Notes: generated by a model from the letters alone, not told the origin. Counted from the first letter of the stretch, positions 8,044-15,552 are shown. The stretch is 21,467 nucleotides of DNA from Burkholderiaceae bacterium (GCA_019428955.1 JAHYJF010000027.1:1-21467); one strand, 5' to 3'. Made by a program: numbers and translations.

Positions 8044-8445
8044 TCAGTCGCTGCCGGGGCCGGCCGTGTAGTCGGTCGCCGAGAGCAGAGTGCCCAGTTC
8101 CGCGGCGTCGGACGGTCGGATCCGGATCAGCCAGCCAGCGCCATAGGGATCTTCGTTGACCTGCTGCGGATCATCGGCGAGCGCCTCGTTGACGGCTACG
8201 ATCTCGCCGGCAATCGGCGCGTAGGCGTCGGAAGCCGCCTTGGTCGACTCGACCACGATCAGCGCTTCGCCGCGCGCGACCTTGCGGCCGACGTCGGGAA
8301 GCTCGACATAGACCATCTCACCGAGGGCGGCCTGAGCGTGGTCGGTGATGCCGGCCGTGATGGTGCCGTCAGGGTTGGCGCGCACCCATTCGTGGGTTTC
8401 GGTGTACTTGAGGTCGGCAGGATTTTCCAAGGCCAGGCTCCACAT
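8044..8445 (-). CDS. gcvH: Glycine cleavage system H protein
   Basis: Lipoyl carrier that shuttles the aminomethyl group between GcvP, GcvT and the lipoamide dehydrogenase. From ATG 8445 the product is 133 residues with DLKYTETHEWV near the N-terminus and the lipoylation motif VESTKAASDAY, lipoyl-lysine Lys69; the usual sequence is ESVKAASD, so Thr replaces Val. The start is uncertain. ATG 8445 has almost no Shine-Dalgarno at usable distance, whereas a TTG at 8430 has GGAG at 8441-8438 with 7-nt spacing and would give a 128-residue protein, closer to the common length. It is the first gene of the operon, directly after the glycine riboswitch. The lpd/gcvL gene is not in the window. Confidence 0.94.
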   Translation of the reverse strand: MWSLALENPADLKYTETHEWVRANPDGTITAGITDHAQAALGEMVYVELPDVGRKVARGEALIVVESTKAASDAYAPIAGEIVAVNEALADDPQQVNEDPYGAGWLIRIRPSDAAELGTLLSATDYTAGPGSD

Positions 8446-8447
8446 GT

Positions 8448-8463
8448 CCCGGCCGGAACCGGG
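8448..8463 (-). promoter_or_regulatory. Hairpin in front of gcvH, candidate riboswitch expression platform
   Basis: On the minus strand CCCGG (8463-8459) pairs with CCGGG (8452-8448) around a 6-nt loop, ending 2 nt before the ATG at 8445. It would bury the leader just before the start site. A run of five G directly after aptamer II (8483-8479) could compete for the CCC of the left arm, offering two exclusive folds. No U-run follows, so control of initiation rather than termination is inferred. Confidence 0.4.
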
Positions 8464-8480
8464 TACGGTTTAAGGGAACC

Positions 8481-8698
8481 CCCTCTGTCCATTTGCCTGA
8501 GAGATTCGGCGCCGAGCGGCACTGCACCGCTCGATCACCTGCTTCCTTCGGCGAGGCCTCGCGCCAGGCGCGTGCCTACTCTCCAGAGGGTCGCATCGGT
8601 GCCAGTCCTTTTGCCTGAGAGTTTTCGGGGCGATACACCTTCGGCGCCTGCCGTCTGTCATTCAGATGGCAGGTCTCTCCCGGCACGTCAGTTCGACC
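8481..8698 (-). promoter_or_regulatory. Tandem glycine riboswitch (two gcvT-type aptamers)
   Basis: Two glycine aptamers lie head to tail on the minus strand in the gcvH leader. Aptamer I is about 8686-8599: P1 GTGCC/GGCAC, GGGAGAG, GCGCCGAAGG and the conserved CTCTCAGGCAAAAGGAC. Aptamer II is about 8590-8481: P1 CTCTG/CAGAG, GGAGAG, CGCCGAAGGAAGC and CTCTCAGGCAAATGGACAG. They are joined by an 8-nt linker. Upstream GGTCG (8698-8694) can pair with CGACC (8593-8589) spanning the linker, with GA dinucleotides nearby, consistent with the leader-linker kink-turn known for this class. The riboswitch sits upstream of gcvH-gcvP-gcvT and by family knowledge should turn expression on when glycine is abundant. 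Confidence 0.95.
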
Positions 8699-8705
8699 AA
8701 CCGGC

Positions 8706-8734
8706 AGCTTGCCAACACCCGGTCGTCCTGTCAA
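8706..8734 (-). promoter_or_regulatory. Candidate sigma70 promoter for the gcv operon
   Basis: On the minus strand a perfect -35 hexamer TTGACA (8734-8729) is followed after 17 nt by CAAGCT (8711-8706), a poor -10 that keeps only the conserved A2 and T6. The predicted start near 8699 coincides with the 5' boundary of the riboswitch leader, which is the main support. The site lies just past the stop codon of the EamA gene. Confidence 0.45.
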
Positions 8735-8759
8735 ATGGACTATGGGCGTGCGCCCCGCT

Positions 8760-9674
8760 TCAGTCCGGAATGGCGCCGGCGCGACGCCCCGGCCAGGTCA
8801 CCAGCGTTATCCCCACCGCGGCACAGCCGAACGCCAGCAGGTGGGCCACACCGAAGTGTTCGCCGAGAAAGGACACGCCGACCACGCTGGCGGCAATCGG
8901 CATGGCGAGCGTGAACACCCCGCTGTGGCTGGCGGGGACGTGGCGCAGGCCGCTCAGCCACAGCCAGGTCGAAAACACGCTGGCCGAGAGCGCGTAGAAC
9001 ACCAGCAGGCCCCAGACGCCGACGCTGACCGAGCCGAAAGCGAAGTCGCGTGCCTGCCACAGTCCCAAAGGGCTCATCAGCACCAGGCCGATCAGGTTGA
9101 TCAACGCTGAAATCCGCCGCGGCGAAAGCGTGGCGGTCAATTGCTTGCCAAGGATCACGTAGACCGCCTCGCACAGCACCGAGCCGGCGACCAGCAGGTT
9201 GCCGATTGCGCTTGAAGTCGCGCCGGGCGTGCCGGCGCGGCCCAAGGTCAGGATGCCCAGCCCCGCCACTGCCAAGGCGACCGCGACCGCCACCCGCCAG
9301 CCGACGCGCTCGCGCAGGAACAGCCACGACAGTGCGGCAACGGCTGCGGGCAGCGAGCTCAGGATCACTCCGGAGGCGGTGGCCGAGGTGAGCGACACGC
9401 CGACCAGCATGCAGATCGAGAACAGGAAGTTGCCGAAGAACGATTGCACGAAGAGCGCGCGGCGGCTGCGGTTATCGAGCGCGACGTCACCGGGGCCGCG
9501 GATTGCCCAGGGAATCATCACCACCGAGGCGATCGCAAAACGCAGCCAGGCGAGCAGGAAGACCGGGAAGGCGGCCGTCAGCGGCTTGGCCAGCGCGACG
9601 TAGGTGCCGACCACCGACATGCCCGCTGCGAGCAGCAGGTAGCCGGTCCAGCGGCCCGCAGCACCCCCGCTCAT
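8760..9674 (-). CDS. DMT superfamily (EamA) inner-membrane transporter
   Basis: A 304-residue, very hydrophobic protein with about ten predicted transmembrane segments arranged as two EamA repeats, typical of drug/metabolite or amino acid exporters. The first repeat starts GYLLLAAGMSVVGTYVALAKPL; the second includes RRISALINLIGLVLMSPLGL and ends near GVFTLAMPIAASVVGVSFLGE. The tail RRAGAIPD is short and polar. ATG 9674 is the first start giving a protein of family length; its ribosome site is weak, and the longer open frame upstream is antisense to glcD. The gene is on the same strand as gcvHPT and ends just before that operon's leader. Substrate is unknown; an amino acid exporter is only a contextual guess. 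Confidence 0.85.
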   Translation of the reverse strand: MSGGAAGRWTGYLLLAAGMSVVGTYVALAKPLTAAFPVFLLAWLRFAIASVVMIPWAIRGPGDVALDNRSRRALFVQSFFGNFLFSICMLVGVSLTSATASGVILSSLPAAVAALSWLFLRERVGWRVAVAVALAVAGLGILTLGRAGTPGATSSAIGNLLVAGSVLCEAVYVILGKQLTATLSPRRISALINLIGLVLMSPLGLWQARDFAFGSVSVGVWGLLVFYALSASVFSTWLWLSGLRHVPASHSGVFTLAMPIAASVVGVSFLGEHFGVAHLLAFGCAAVGITLVTWPGRRAGAIPD

Positions 9675-9767
9675 CGTCGACCCGCGAGCGGGCACATTGG
9701 ATTTGTCGGTATCATCCGGCTGTACTCTGCCGCTGGGGGCATGACTTCCCTTTTCAGAGATGGCGCG

Positions 9768-11276
9768 ATGAATGACGCACCGGCATTCCGTTTTGCAGAC
9801 TCCGCCGCGGCGCCAGCCGCCGGGCGCCAGGCCCAGGTGGTCGCGGCGCTCGCTGCGATTGTGCCCCGAAGTGCGATCCTCTCGCGGGTCGAGGACACCC
9901 GGCCCTACGAGTGTGATGCGCTCAGCGCCTACCGGCAACTGCCGTTGGTGGTCGTCATTCCGGAAACCGAGGAGCAGGTCTGCGCGATCCTGCGCACCTG
10001 CCGCGAGCTCGACGTCCCGGTAGTGGCGCGCGGTGCCGGCACCAGCCTTTCGGGTGGCGCCATGCCCCACGGCCTGGGCGTGGTCCTGTCGCTGGCGCGC
10101 TTCAAGCGCATCCTCTCGCTGGATCAGAAAGGGCGGACCGCCCGGGTCGAACCAGGCGTACGCAATGCCGAGATCTCCGACGCGGCGGCACCCTACGGGC
10201 TGTACTACGCGCCCGATCCCTCGTCGCAGATCGCCTGCACCATCGGCGGCAACGTCGCCGAGAACTCGGGCGGCGTGCACTGCCTCAAGTACGGCCTCAC
10301 GATCCACAACGTCCTGCGAGTGCGCGCGGTGACCATCGAGGGCGAGATTGTTGAATTCGGATCCGCCGCTCCCGATTCCCCCGGGCTCGACCTGCTGGCC
10401 CTGGTGATCGGGTCCGAAGGGATGCTGTGCGTGATCACCGAAGTGACCGTCAATCTGATTCCCCGGCCGGTGCTGGCACGGGTGCTGATGGCATCGTTCG
10501 ACGACGTCCGCCAGGCCGGCAACGCGGTGGCCAACATCATCGCCGCCGGCATAATCCCGGCGGGGCTCGAGATGATGGACCGCAAGGCGGTGGTGGCGGT
10601 CGAACAGTTCGTCCACGCCGGCTACGACGTCGACGCGGCCGCGATCCTGCTGGCCGAATCCGACGGCACGCCTGAAGAAGTCGAAGAGGAAATCGCGCGC
10701 ATGCAGGAAGTGCTGCGCGCTAGCGGCGTGACGGCAATCCGGGTTTCGACTTCGGAAGCCGAGCGCCAGCTCTTCTGGTCGGGGCGCAAGAACGCTTTCC
10801 CCGCCGCCGGTCGGGTCTCGCCCGACTACTACTGCATGGACGGGACCATTCCGCGGCGCCGGATCGGCGAAATGCTCGAGGCGATCACGGCGATGGAAGC
10901 GCGCCACAACCTGCAATGCATGAACGTGTTTCACGCCGGCGACGGCAACCTCCACCCCCTGATCCTGTTCGACGCCAATGACCTCGATGAATGGCATCGT
11001 GCCGAGGCCTTCGGTGCCGAGATCCTCGAGCTGTGCGTCGCCTTCGGCGGCACCATCACCGGCGAGCACGGGGTCGGGGTCGAGAAGGTGGCGGCGATGA
11101 TCGCCCAGTTCAGCCGCGAGGAGTGCGCCGCGTTTGCGGCGGTGAAGTCGGCCTTCGACGAGCCGGGGCTACTCAATCCCGGCAAGGTGATCCCGACCCT
11201 GGTGCGCTGCGTCGAATACGGCAAGCTCAGCCTGAGGGCAGGGCAGATGGCCTTCCCCGATGGGCCGCGATTCTGA
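9768..11276 (+). CDS. glcD: Glycolate oxidase FAD subunit GlcD
   Basis: Catalytic flavin subunit of the membrane-associated glycolate dehydrogenase complex that oxidises glycolate to glyoxylate. At 502 residues it compares with 499 in E. coli. It has the PCMH FAD domain (VVARGAGTSLSGGAMPHGLG; IACTIGGNVAENSGGVHCLKYG; VIGSEGMLCVITEVTV) and the C-terminal oxidase domain with NVFHAGDGNLHPLILFD and GGTITGEHGVGVEK. The ECDALSAYR segment near the N-terminus is typical of GlcD. ATG 9768 is used; an in-frame ATG at 9741 would add nine residues and cannot be excluded. It is divergent from the EamA gene and begins a tight glcD-glcE-glcF cluster. No GlcC-type regulator is in the window. Confidence 0.93.
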   Translation: MNDAPAFRFADSAAAPAAGRQAQVVAALAAIVPRSAILSRVEDTRPYECDALSAYRQLPLVVVIPETEEQVCAILRTCRELDVPVVARGAGTSLSGGAMPHGLGVVLSLARFKRILSLDQKGRTARVEPGVRNAEISDAAAPYGLYYAPDPSSQIACTIGGNVAENSGGVHCLKYGLTIHNVLRVRAVTIEGEIVEFGSAAPDSPGLDLLALVIGSEGMLCVITEVTVNLIPRPVLARVLMASFDDVRQAGNAVANIIAAGIIPAGLEMMDRKAVVAVEQFVHAGYDVDAAAILLAESDGTPEEVEEEIARMQEVLRASGVTAIRVSTSEAERQLFWSGRKNAFPAAGRVSPDYYCMDGTIPRRRIGEMLEAITAMEARHNLQCMNVFHAGDGNLHPLILFDANDLDEWHRAEAFGAEILELCVAFGGTITGEHGVGVEKVAAMIAQFSREECAAFAAVKSAFDEPGLLNPGKVIPTLVRCVEYGKLSLRAGQMAFPDGPRF

Positions 11277-11289
11277 TGGCAGCGCTGCG

Positions 11290-12390
11290 ATGAGCGCCGA
11301 CAAGCTGCGCCAGGCGCCGCCTGAGCTCGCCGAACTGCGCGAGCGCATCCGGGCGGCCCAGGCCGGGGGCACGCCGCTGCGGCTGCGGGGTGGCGGCACC
11401 AAGGACTTCTACGGCGCAGTGCTGGCCGGCGAGGTGCTCGACACCCGCGGCTACCGCGGGGTCGTGAGCTACGAACCGACCGAGCTGGTGATCACCGCGC
11501 GCTGCGGCACGCCGCTGTCCGAGTTGCGCAGCGTGCTCGCCGAGAAGGGTCAGATGCTGCCGTTCGAGCCACCGGCATTGGGCTCCGACGCCACCATCGG
11601 CGGAACCATCGCCGCCGGACTCGCTGGACCACGGCGGATGGCGGCGGGCGCGGCCCGTGATTTCGTGCTCGGCGCGGCGCTGCTCGACGGGCGCGGCGAG
11701 TGGCTGGAATTCGGTGGCCGGGTGATGAAAAACGTCGCCGGCTATGATGTTTCCCGGCTGGCCTGCGGTTCGCTCGGGACTCTCGGCGTAATCGCCGAGG
11801 TGTCGCTCAAGGTAATGCCGCTTCCGGCCGCCGAGGTGAGCGTCCTGATCCAGGCCACTGAGGCCGACGCGCTGGCGCTCACCAGCGGCTGGGCCGCCCG
11901 CCCGTTGCCGGTATCGGCGACCAGCTGGAGCGACGGCGAGCTGCGGGTCCGGCTCTCGGGGGCCGTGGCCGCCGTGGCCGAGGCCGCCAACGCTTTTGCC
12001 GCTGACCACGGCGCCGTCACCATCGCAGCCGGCCAGGCACTGCGCCACTGGGAACAACTGCGCGAACACCAGAGCGCGTTCTTCGCCGGCGATCAGGTGC
12101 TGTGGCGGATCGCACTGCCCGATACCGCCGCGCCGCTGGGATTGCCCGGCGCCACCCTGATCGAGTGGAGCGGGGCGCAGCGCTGGATTCGCAGTGCAGC
12201 TTCCGAGAGCGACATCCGGGCGGCGGCCCGCGCCGCCGGGGGCCACGCCACCGCTTTTCGGGGCGGCAAGCGCGACGCGGGGGTGTTCGAGCAACTGCCC
12301 CAACCGCTCGCCGCCATCCACCGCCGCCTCAAGGCGCGCTTCGACCCGGCCGGAATCCTCAATCCAGGCCGGATGTTCCCGGATCTCTAG
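11290..12390 (+). CDS. glcE: Glycolate oxidase FAD-binding subunit GlcE
   Basis: Second flavin-domain subunit of glycolate dehydrogenase. The 366-residue protein resembles the FAD-binding half of GlcD: LRLRGGGTKDFYG near residue 35, ATIGGTIAAGLAGPRR, and GRVMKNVAGYDVSRLACGSLGTLG split around the FAD pocket, with a short C-terminal NPGRMFPDL. It lacks the HxGDGNxH metal motif of GlcD, as expected for GlcE. ATG 11290 leaves 13 nt after glcD; an earlier in-frame ATG at 11260 would overlap the end of glcD and has no better ribosome site. Co-transcription with glcD and glcF is likely. Confidence 0.92.
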   Translation: MSADKLRQAPPELAELRERIRAAQAGGTPLRLRGGGTKDFYGAVLAGEVLDTRGYRGVVSYEPTELVITARCGTPLSELRSVLAEKGQMLPFEPPALGSDATIGGTIAAGLAGPRRMAAGAARDFVLGAALLDGRGEWLEFGGRVMKNVAGYDVSRLACGSLGTLGVIAEVSLKVMPLPAAEVSVLIQATEADALALTSGWAARPLPVSATSWSDGELRVRLSGAVAAVAEAANAFAADHGAVTIAAGQALRHWEQLREHQSAFFAGDQVLWRIALPDTAAPLGLPGATLIEWSGAQRWIRSAASESDIRAAARAAGGHATAFRGGKRDAGVFEQLPQPLAAIHRRLKARFDPAGILNPGRMFPDL

Positions 12391-12399
12391 GAAGCGACG

Positions 12400-13650
12400 A
12401 TGGAAACTCACCTCGCCGACTGGATCGCCGGAACGCCTGCCGGAATTGAGGCCGAGGAGGTGCTGCGCAGCTGCGTGCACTGCGGTTTCTGCACGGCTAC
12501 CTGCCCCACCTACCAGTTGCTCGGTGACGAGCTCGATGGTCCCCGCGGCCGGATCTACCTGATCAAGCAGGTGCTCGAAGGGCACCCGTTTACCGCCGCG
12601 ACCGCACTGCATCTGGACCGCTGCCTGACCTGCCGCAGTTGCGAATCCACCTGCCCCTCGGGCGTGCGCTACGGGCGGCTGCTCGATATTGGCCGCGAAG
12701 TGGTCGACGCGCGCCTGACGCGGCCGTTGGCCGAGCGTTCGCTGCGCTGGCTGCTGCGCGAGGGTCTGACCAGCAGAAGGCTGTTCGGGCTCGCGATGAG
12801 TGCCGGCAAGTTCGTTCGCCCGCTGCTGCCCGCGGCGGTGCGGGCCAAGGTGCCGGAGCGCCGCGACCCCGGCCAGTGGCCGGGCAGAAAACACGCGCGC
12901 AAGGTGCTGATTCTCAACGGTTGCGTCCAGCCGGCGATGCTTCCCAGGATCGACTACGCGACTGCGCGGGTGCTCGACCGGATCGGCGTCGAGGTGGTCC
13001 AGGACGCCAGGTCGGGGTGTTGCGGGGCGATCCGCCAGCATCTCGGCGATCCCGCCGGCGCCCTCGATGACCTGCGGCGCAACGTCGACGCCTGGTGGCC
13101 CCTGATCGAACCGGGAGCGAAGTCCGGCGTCGAGGCGATCCTGGTCAACGCTTCCGGTTGCGGGGTGATGGTCCAGGACTATGGCCATCTGCTGCGCAAC
13201 GACGAGCGCTACGCGGCGCGCTCGGCGCGGGTGAGCGAGCTGACCCGCGATCCGTCCCAGTGGCTGCCCGAAGAGCTCGATCGCGCCGGGCTCAAGCTCC
13301 AGGTCGCCGGAGCGCGCATCGTCTTTCATGCACCGTGCTCGCTGCAGCACGGTATGCAGGTGCGCGGCGCAGTCGAGAAGCTGCTGGCCGGGGTTGGAGT
13401 GGAAGTGCAACCGGTGGCTGATTCGCACCTGTGTTGCGGATCGGCCGGCACCTACTCGGTGTTCCAGGCCGAAATTTCCCAGCAGCTGCGCGCGAACAAA
13501 CTGGCAGCGCTGGAAGTGGGCGCGCCTGAACTGATCCTGTCGGCCAACGTCGGCTGCATCACCCACCTGCAATCGGGAACCGGTACCCCGGTGCGGCACT
13601 GGCTCGAGTGGCTCGACGAGGCGCTGGCTCAAGGCCTCGTCTCCGGCTAG
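12400..13650 (+). CDS. glcF: Glycolate oxidase iron-sulfur subunit GlcF
   Basis: Electron-transfer subunit of glycolate dehydrogenase that passes electrons from the flavin subunits towards quinone. The 416-residue protein has two [4Fe-4S] motifs: Cys25, Cys28, Cys31, Cys35 (CVHCGFCTATCP) and Cys75, Cys78, Cys81, Cys85 (CLTCRSCESTCP). Two CCG cysteine-rich domains follow, with CCGAIRQHLGDP in the middle and HLCCGSAGTYSVFQ towards the end. E. coli GlcF has 407 residues. AGGAAG at 12389-12394 overlaps the glcE stop and precedes ATG 12400 by about 6 nt, indicating tight operon linkage. Confidence 0.95.
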   Translation: METHLADWIAGTPAGIEAEEVLRSCVHCGFCTATCPTYQLLGDELDGPRGRIYLIKQVLEGHPFTAATALHLDRCLTCRSCESTCPSGVRYGRLLDIGREVVDARLTRPLAERSLRWLLREGLTSRRLFGLAMSAGKFVRPLLPAAVRAKVPERRDPGQWPGRKHARKVLILNGCVQPAMLPRIDYATARVLDRIGVEVVQDARSGCCGAIRQHLGDPAGALDDLRRNVDAWWPLIEPGAKSGVEAILVNASGCGVMVQDYGHLLRNDERYAARSARVSELTRDPSQWLPEELDRAGLKLQVAGARIVFHAPCSLQHGMQVRGAVEKLLAGVGVEVQPVADSHLCCGSAGTYSVFQAEISQQLRANKLAALEVGAPELILSANVGCITHLQSGTGTPVRHWLEWLDEALAQGLVSG

Positions 13651-13665
13651 TGTTGGGTGCCAACA
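13651..13665. promoter_or_regulatory. Perfect palindrome after glcF, possible operator
   Basis: TGTTGG-GTG-CCAACA is a perfect inverted repeat with 6-bp arms and a 3-nt centre, starting at the first base after the glcF stop and 30 nt before the aldolase ATG. It could be a repressor operator for the aldolase gene or a small RNA stem. No U-run follows, so it is a poor terminator. Confidence 0.4.
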
Positions 13666-13695
13666 ATCACGAACCTTGATGGAGCAAGATTAACG

Positions 13696-14475
13696 ATGGA
13701 ACTGACAAGAAATGCGTTCAAGCACGGTTTGCGTGCTGGCGTTCCCCAGATCGGCCTGTGGTCGAGCCTGGCCTCGAGCTACACGGTCGAGGTGATTGCG
13801 GGTGCCGGGCTCGACTGGATCCTGCTCGACTGCGAGCACGCGCCCAATGATCTCGAAAGCGTTCTCGGACAGTTGCAGGCGGCGGCGGCATATCCCACTA
13901 CGGCGATCGTGCGCGTGCCCTGGAACGACATGGTGGCCCTCAAGCGGGTGCTCGACATCGGCGCTCAGAGCGTGCTCGTGCCGTTCGTCTCGAATGCCCA
14001 GGAGGCGGCACTGGCGGTGTCCTACACCCGCTATCCGCCGCAAGGGGTGCGCGGGGTCGGTGGCACCACCCGGGCTACCCGTTTCGGCCGCATTCGCGAC
14101 TATGCTGGACGGGTCGAGGAGGAACTGTGCGTGCTGGTCCAGGTCGAGACCGGCGAAGCGCTCGAGCATATCGAGGAGATTTGCGCGGTCGACGGGGTGG
14201 ACGGGGTGTTCATCGGGCCGGCAGACCTGCACGCCTCGCTGGGATATCCCGGCGAGACCGCCAACCCGGCGGTCAAGCCGGTAATCGACGATGCGATCCG
14301 CCGGATCCGCAAGGCTGGCAAGGCGCCCGGCATCCTTACCGGCGTCGATGCCGATATCCAGCGCTGGCTCGCCGCCGGTGCGCTGTTCGTGGCCGTGGGC
14401 TCGGACGTCGGGCTGCTGGCGCGCAGCGCCGATGAGCTGGCGCGGCGCTATCGCGCGGCAGTCGCCGCCGGTTGA
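13696..14475 (+). CDS. HpcH/HpaI-family class II aldolase (2-oxo acid aldolase)
   Basis: Metal-dependent aldolase of the HpaI/GarL/YfaU group, which reversibly joins pyruvate to an aldehyde. The 259-residue protein matches HpaI (262). Residues line up with E. coli HpaI at an offset of two to three: catalytic His48 in LDCEHAPND, Arg73 in IVRVPWND, metal ligands Glu151 in VQVETGEAL and Asp177 in FIGPADLHASLG. RYPPQGVRGVGG is also typical. ATG 13696 has GGAG at 13681-13684; the frame is open from a GTG at 13657, but that start lies inside the palindrome and gives an atypical N-terminus. It lies 45 nt after glcF and may be in its operon. Possible substrates include 4-hydroxy-2-oxo acids or 5-keto-4-deoxyglucarate; glyoxylate from GlcDEF as the aldehyde partner is speculation. 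Confidence 0.88.
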   Translation: MELTRNAFKHGLRAGVPQIGLWSSLASSYTVEVIAGAGLDWILLDCEHAPNDLESVLGQLQAAAAYPTTAIVRVPWNDMVALKRVLDIGAQSVLVPFVSNAQEAALAVSYTRYPPQGVRGVGGTTRATRFGRIRDYAGRVEEELCVLVQVETGEALEHIEEICAVDGVDGVFIGPADLHASLGYPGETANPAVKPVIDDAIRRIRKAGKAPGILTGVDADIQRWLAAGALFVAVGSDVGLLARSADELARRYRAAVAAG

Positions 14476-14495
14476 ACGCCGGTCAGGAAATCCTT

Positions 14496-14556
14496 GCCGG
14501 CGCCAGAAACGATCGTCGGAAAACGATCGTCGCTGGCGCTGGCAACGATGATCGTC
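14496..14556. promoter_or_regulatory. Hairpin built from repeated ACGATCGT palindromes upstream of the TRAP genes
   Basis: GCCGGCGCCAG (14496-14506) pairs with CTGGCGCTGGC (14533-14543) with one G-U. Inside, two copies of the self-complementary octamer ACGATCGT (14509-14516 and 14523-14530) can pair with each other around a 6-nt loop. A third, near-palindromic copy, ACGATGATCGT, follows at 14545-14555. It is either a strong stem ending the aldolase transcript (without a U-run) or a cluster of three similar operator half-sites or sites controlling the solute-binding protein gene 52 nt downstream. Confidence 0.5.
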
Positions 14557-14607
14557 TAGCATACTACCCACCCAAGTAGCTGTTCCTTAGACCAATTGGA
14601 GACCCGT

Positions 14608-15546
14608 ATGACCAGAAAATTCAAGACTGCCGTTCTCGCCGCCGCACTGGCCGGAGTTCTGGCTGCCCCCGCTTTTGCGCAGCAGGTCAGGCTGATGACG
14701 GGCCCGCAAGGTGGATCGTGGTATCCGCTGGGCGGCGCCATTGCCAATATCGCCGACAAGGCCGGCCTGAGTGTCCAGGTCCTGCCGGGCGCCGGCATTG
14801 CCAATGTCAAGGCGGTGCAGGGTGGCAAGGCCGACCTCGGATTCGCCAACTCGATCTCCACCGTGGACGGCGTGGCCGGGCGCGCGCCGTTCACTGAAAA
14901 GGCCACCAACGTCTGCAACGTGGCCACGCTGTACCCGCAGTACTTCCAGGTCGTGGCCAATGCCGATGCGGGCATCAATTCCCTGGCTGACATGAAGGGC
15001 AAGAGCCTTGCCGTGCAGCCCAAAGGCAACACCGCGGAATTCATCAGCCAGCAGGCGCTCAAAGTCTACGGGCTGAAGTATGGCGACATGAGCCGCGTGA
15101 GTTATGTCTCCTACACCGACGCCGTGTCGCTGTTGAAAGACAACAATGCCCAGCTCTTCACGCTCGGGACCACCGTGCCGGCGTCGGCGATCATGGACCT
15201 GGCCTCGGCGCGGGACATCAAGATCGTTGGCATCGCGGACGACAAGTTCCAGGCCATGCGCAAGCTCAACCCCGGCTATACCAAACTGGTCATCAAGGCC
15301 GGCAGCTACCCGAAGCAGACCGAGGACGTGCCGACCATCGGTTACGCAACCCACGTGATTGCCCGTTGCGATCTGGATGAGGCGGTGGTCTACAAGGTCC
15401 TCAAGGGCATGGTCGACAACAAGGCTGACCTTGCCGCGATCGCCAAGGCGATGGGCGGCACGACCACCAAGATGATGGCCGAGGACATCGGCGTGCCGAT
15501 GCACAAGGGAGCCGTGCGCTTCTACAAGGAGGCAGGCGCCCTCTGA
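14608..15546 (+). CDS. TAXI-family TRAP transporter solute-binding protein
   Basis: Periplasmic receptor that captures an organic acid or similar small anion for the TRAP permease encoded next. The 312-residue protein has a Sec signal peptide: Arg/Lys-rich start, hydrophobic core, and AFA-QQ cleavage expected after Ala24. The mature start VRLMTGPQGGSWYPLGGAIANI and GAGIANVKAVQGGKADLGFANS are TAXI (TRAP-associated extracytoplasmic immunogenic) family hallmarks, as is IGYATHVIARCDLDEAVVYK near the C-terminus. GGAG at 14598-14601 fits ATG 14608. An intrinsic terminator separates it from the permease. The ligand cannot be read from sequence; TAXI proteins are mostly uncharacterised, with glutamate and dicarboxylates among known or proposed ligands. 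Confidence 0.93.
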   Translation: MTRKFKTAVLAAALAGVLAAPAFAQQVRLMTGPQGGSWYPLGGAIANIADKAGLSVQVLPGAGIANVKAVQGGKADLGFANSISTVDGVAGRAPFTEKATNVCNVATLYPQYFQVVANADAGINSLADMKGKSLAVQPKGNTAEFISQQALKVYGLKYGDMSRVSYVSYTDAVSLLKDNNAQLFTLGTTVPASAIMDLASARDIKIVGIADDKFQAMRKLNPGYTKLVIKAGSYPKQTEDVPTIGYATHVIARCDLDEAVVYKVLKGMVDNKADLAAIAKAMGGTTTKMMAEDIGVPMHKGAVRFYKEAGAL

Positions 15547-15552
15547 CGGCCC

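Noticed and set aside
9675..9767. Promoter or GlcC/PdhR-type operator for glcD
   Set aside because: TTGGAT and TGTACT are spaced 18 nt apart but match poorly, and no TTGGT-ACCAA type palindrome was found. Not strong enough to annotate.
9675..11069. Upstream part of a 769-codon minus-strand frame running into the EamA gene
   Set aside because: Only the last 304 codons resemble a protein family. The rest is antisense to glcD, so a fusion protein is not supported.
11227..13632. 801-codon minus-strand open frame across glcE and glcF
   Set aside because: Antisense shadow of two well-supported genes; no domain and no ribosome site. The length reflects high GC content.
14481..14565. Possible sigma54 promoter for the TRAP genes, as in some dicarboxylate transport systems
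   Set aside because: GG and GC doublets are present, but none has the required 10-nt spacing between them, so the -24/-12 pattern is absent.
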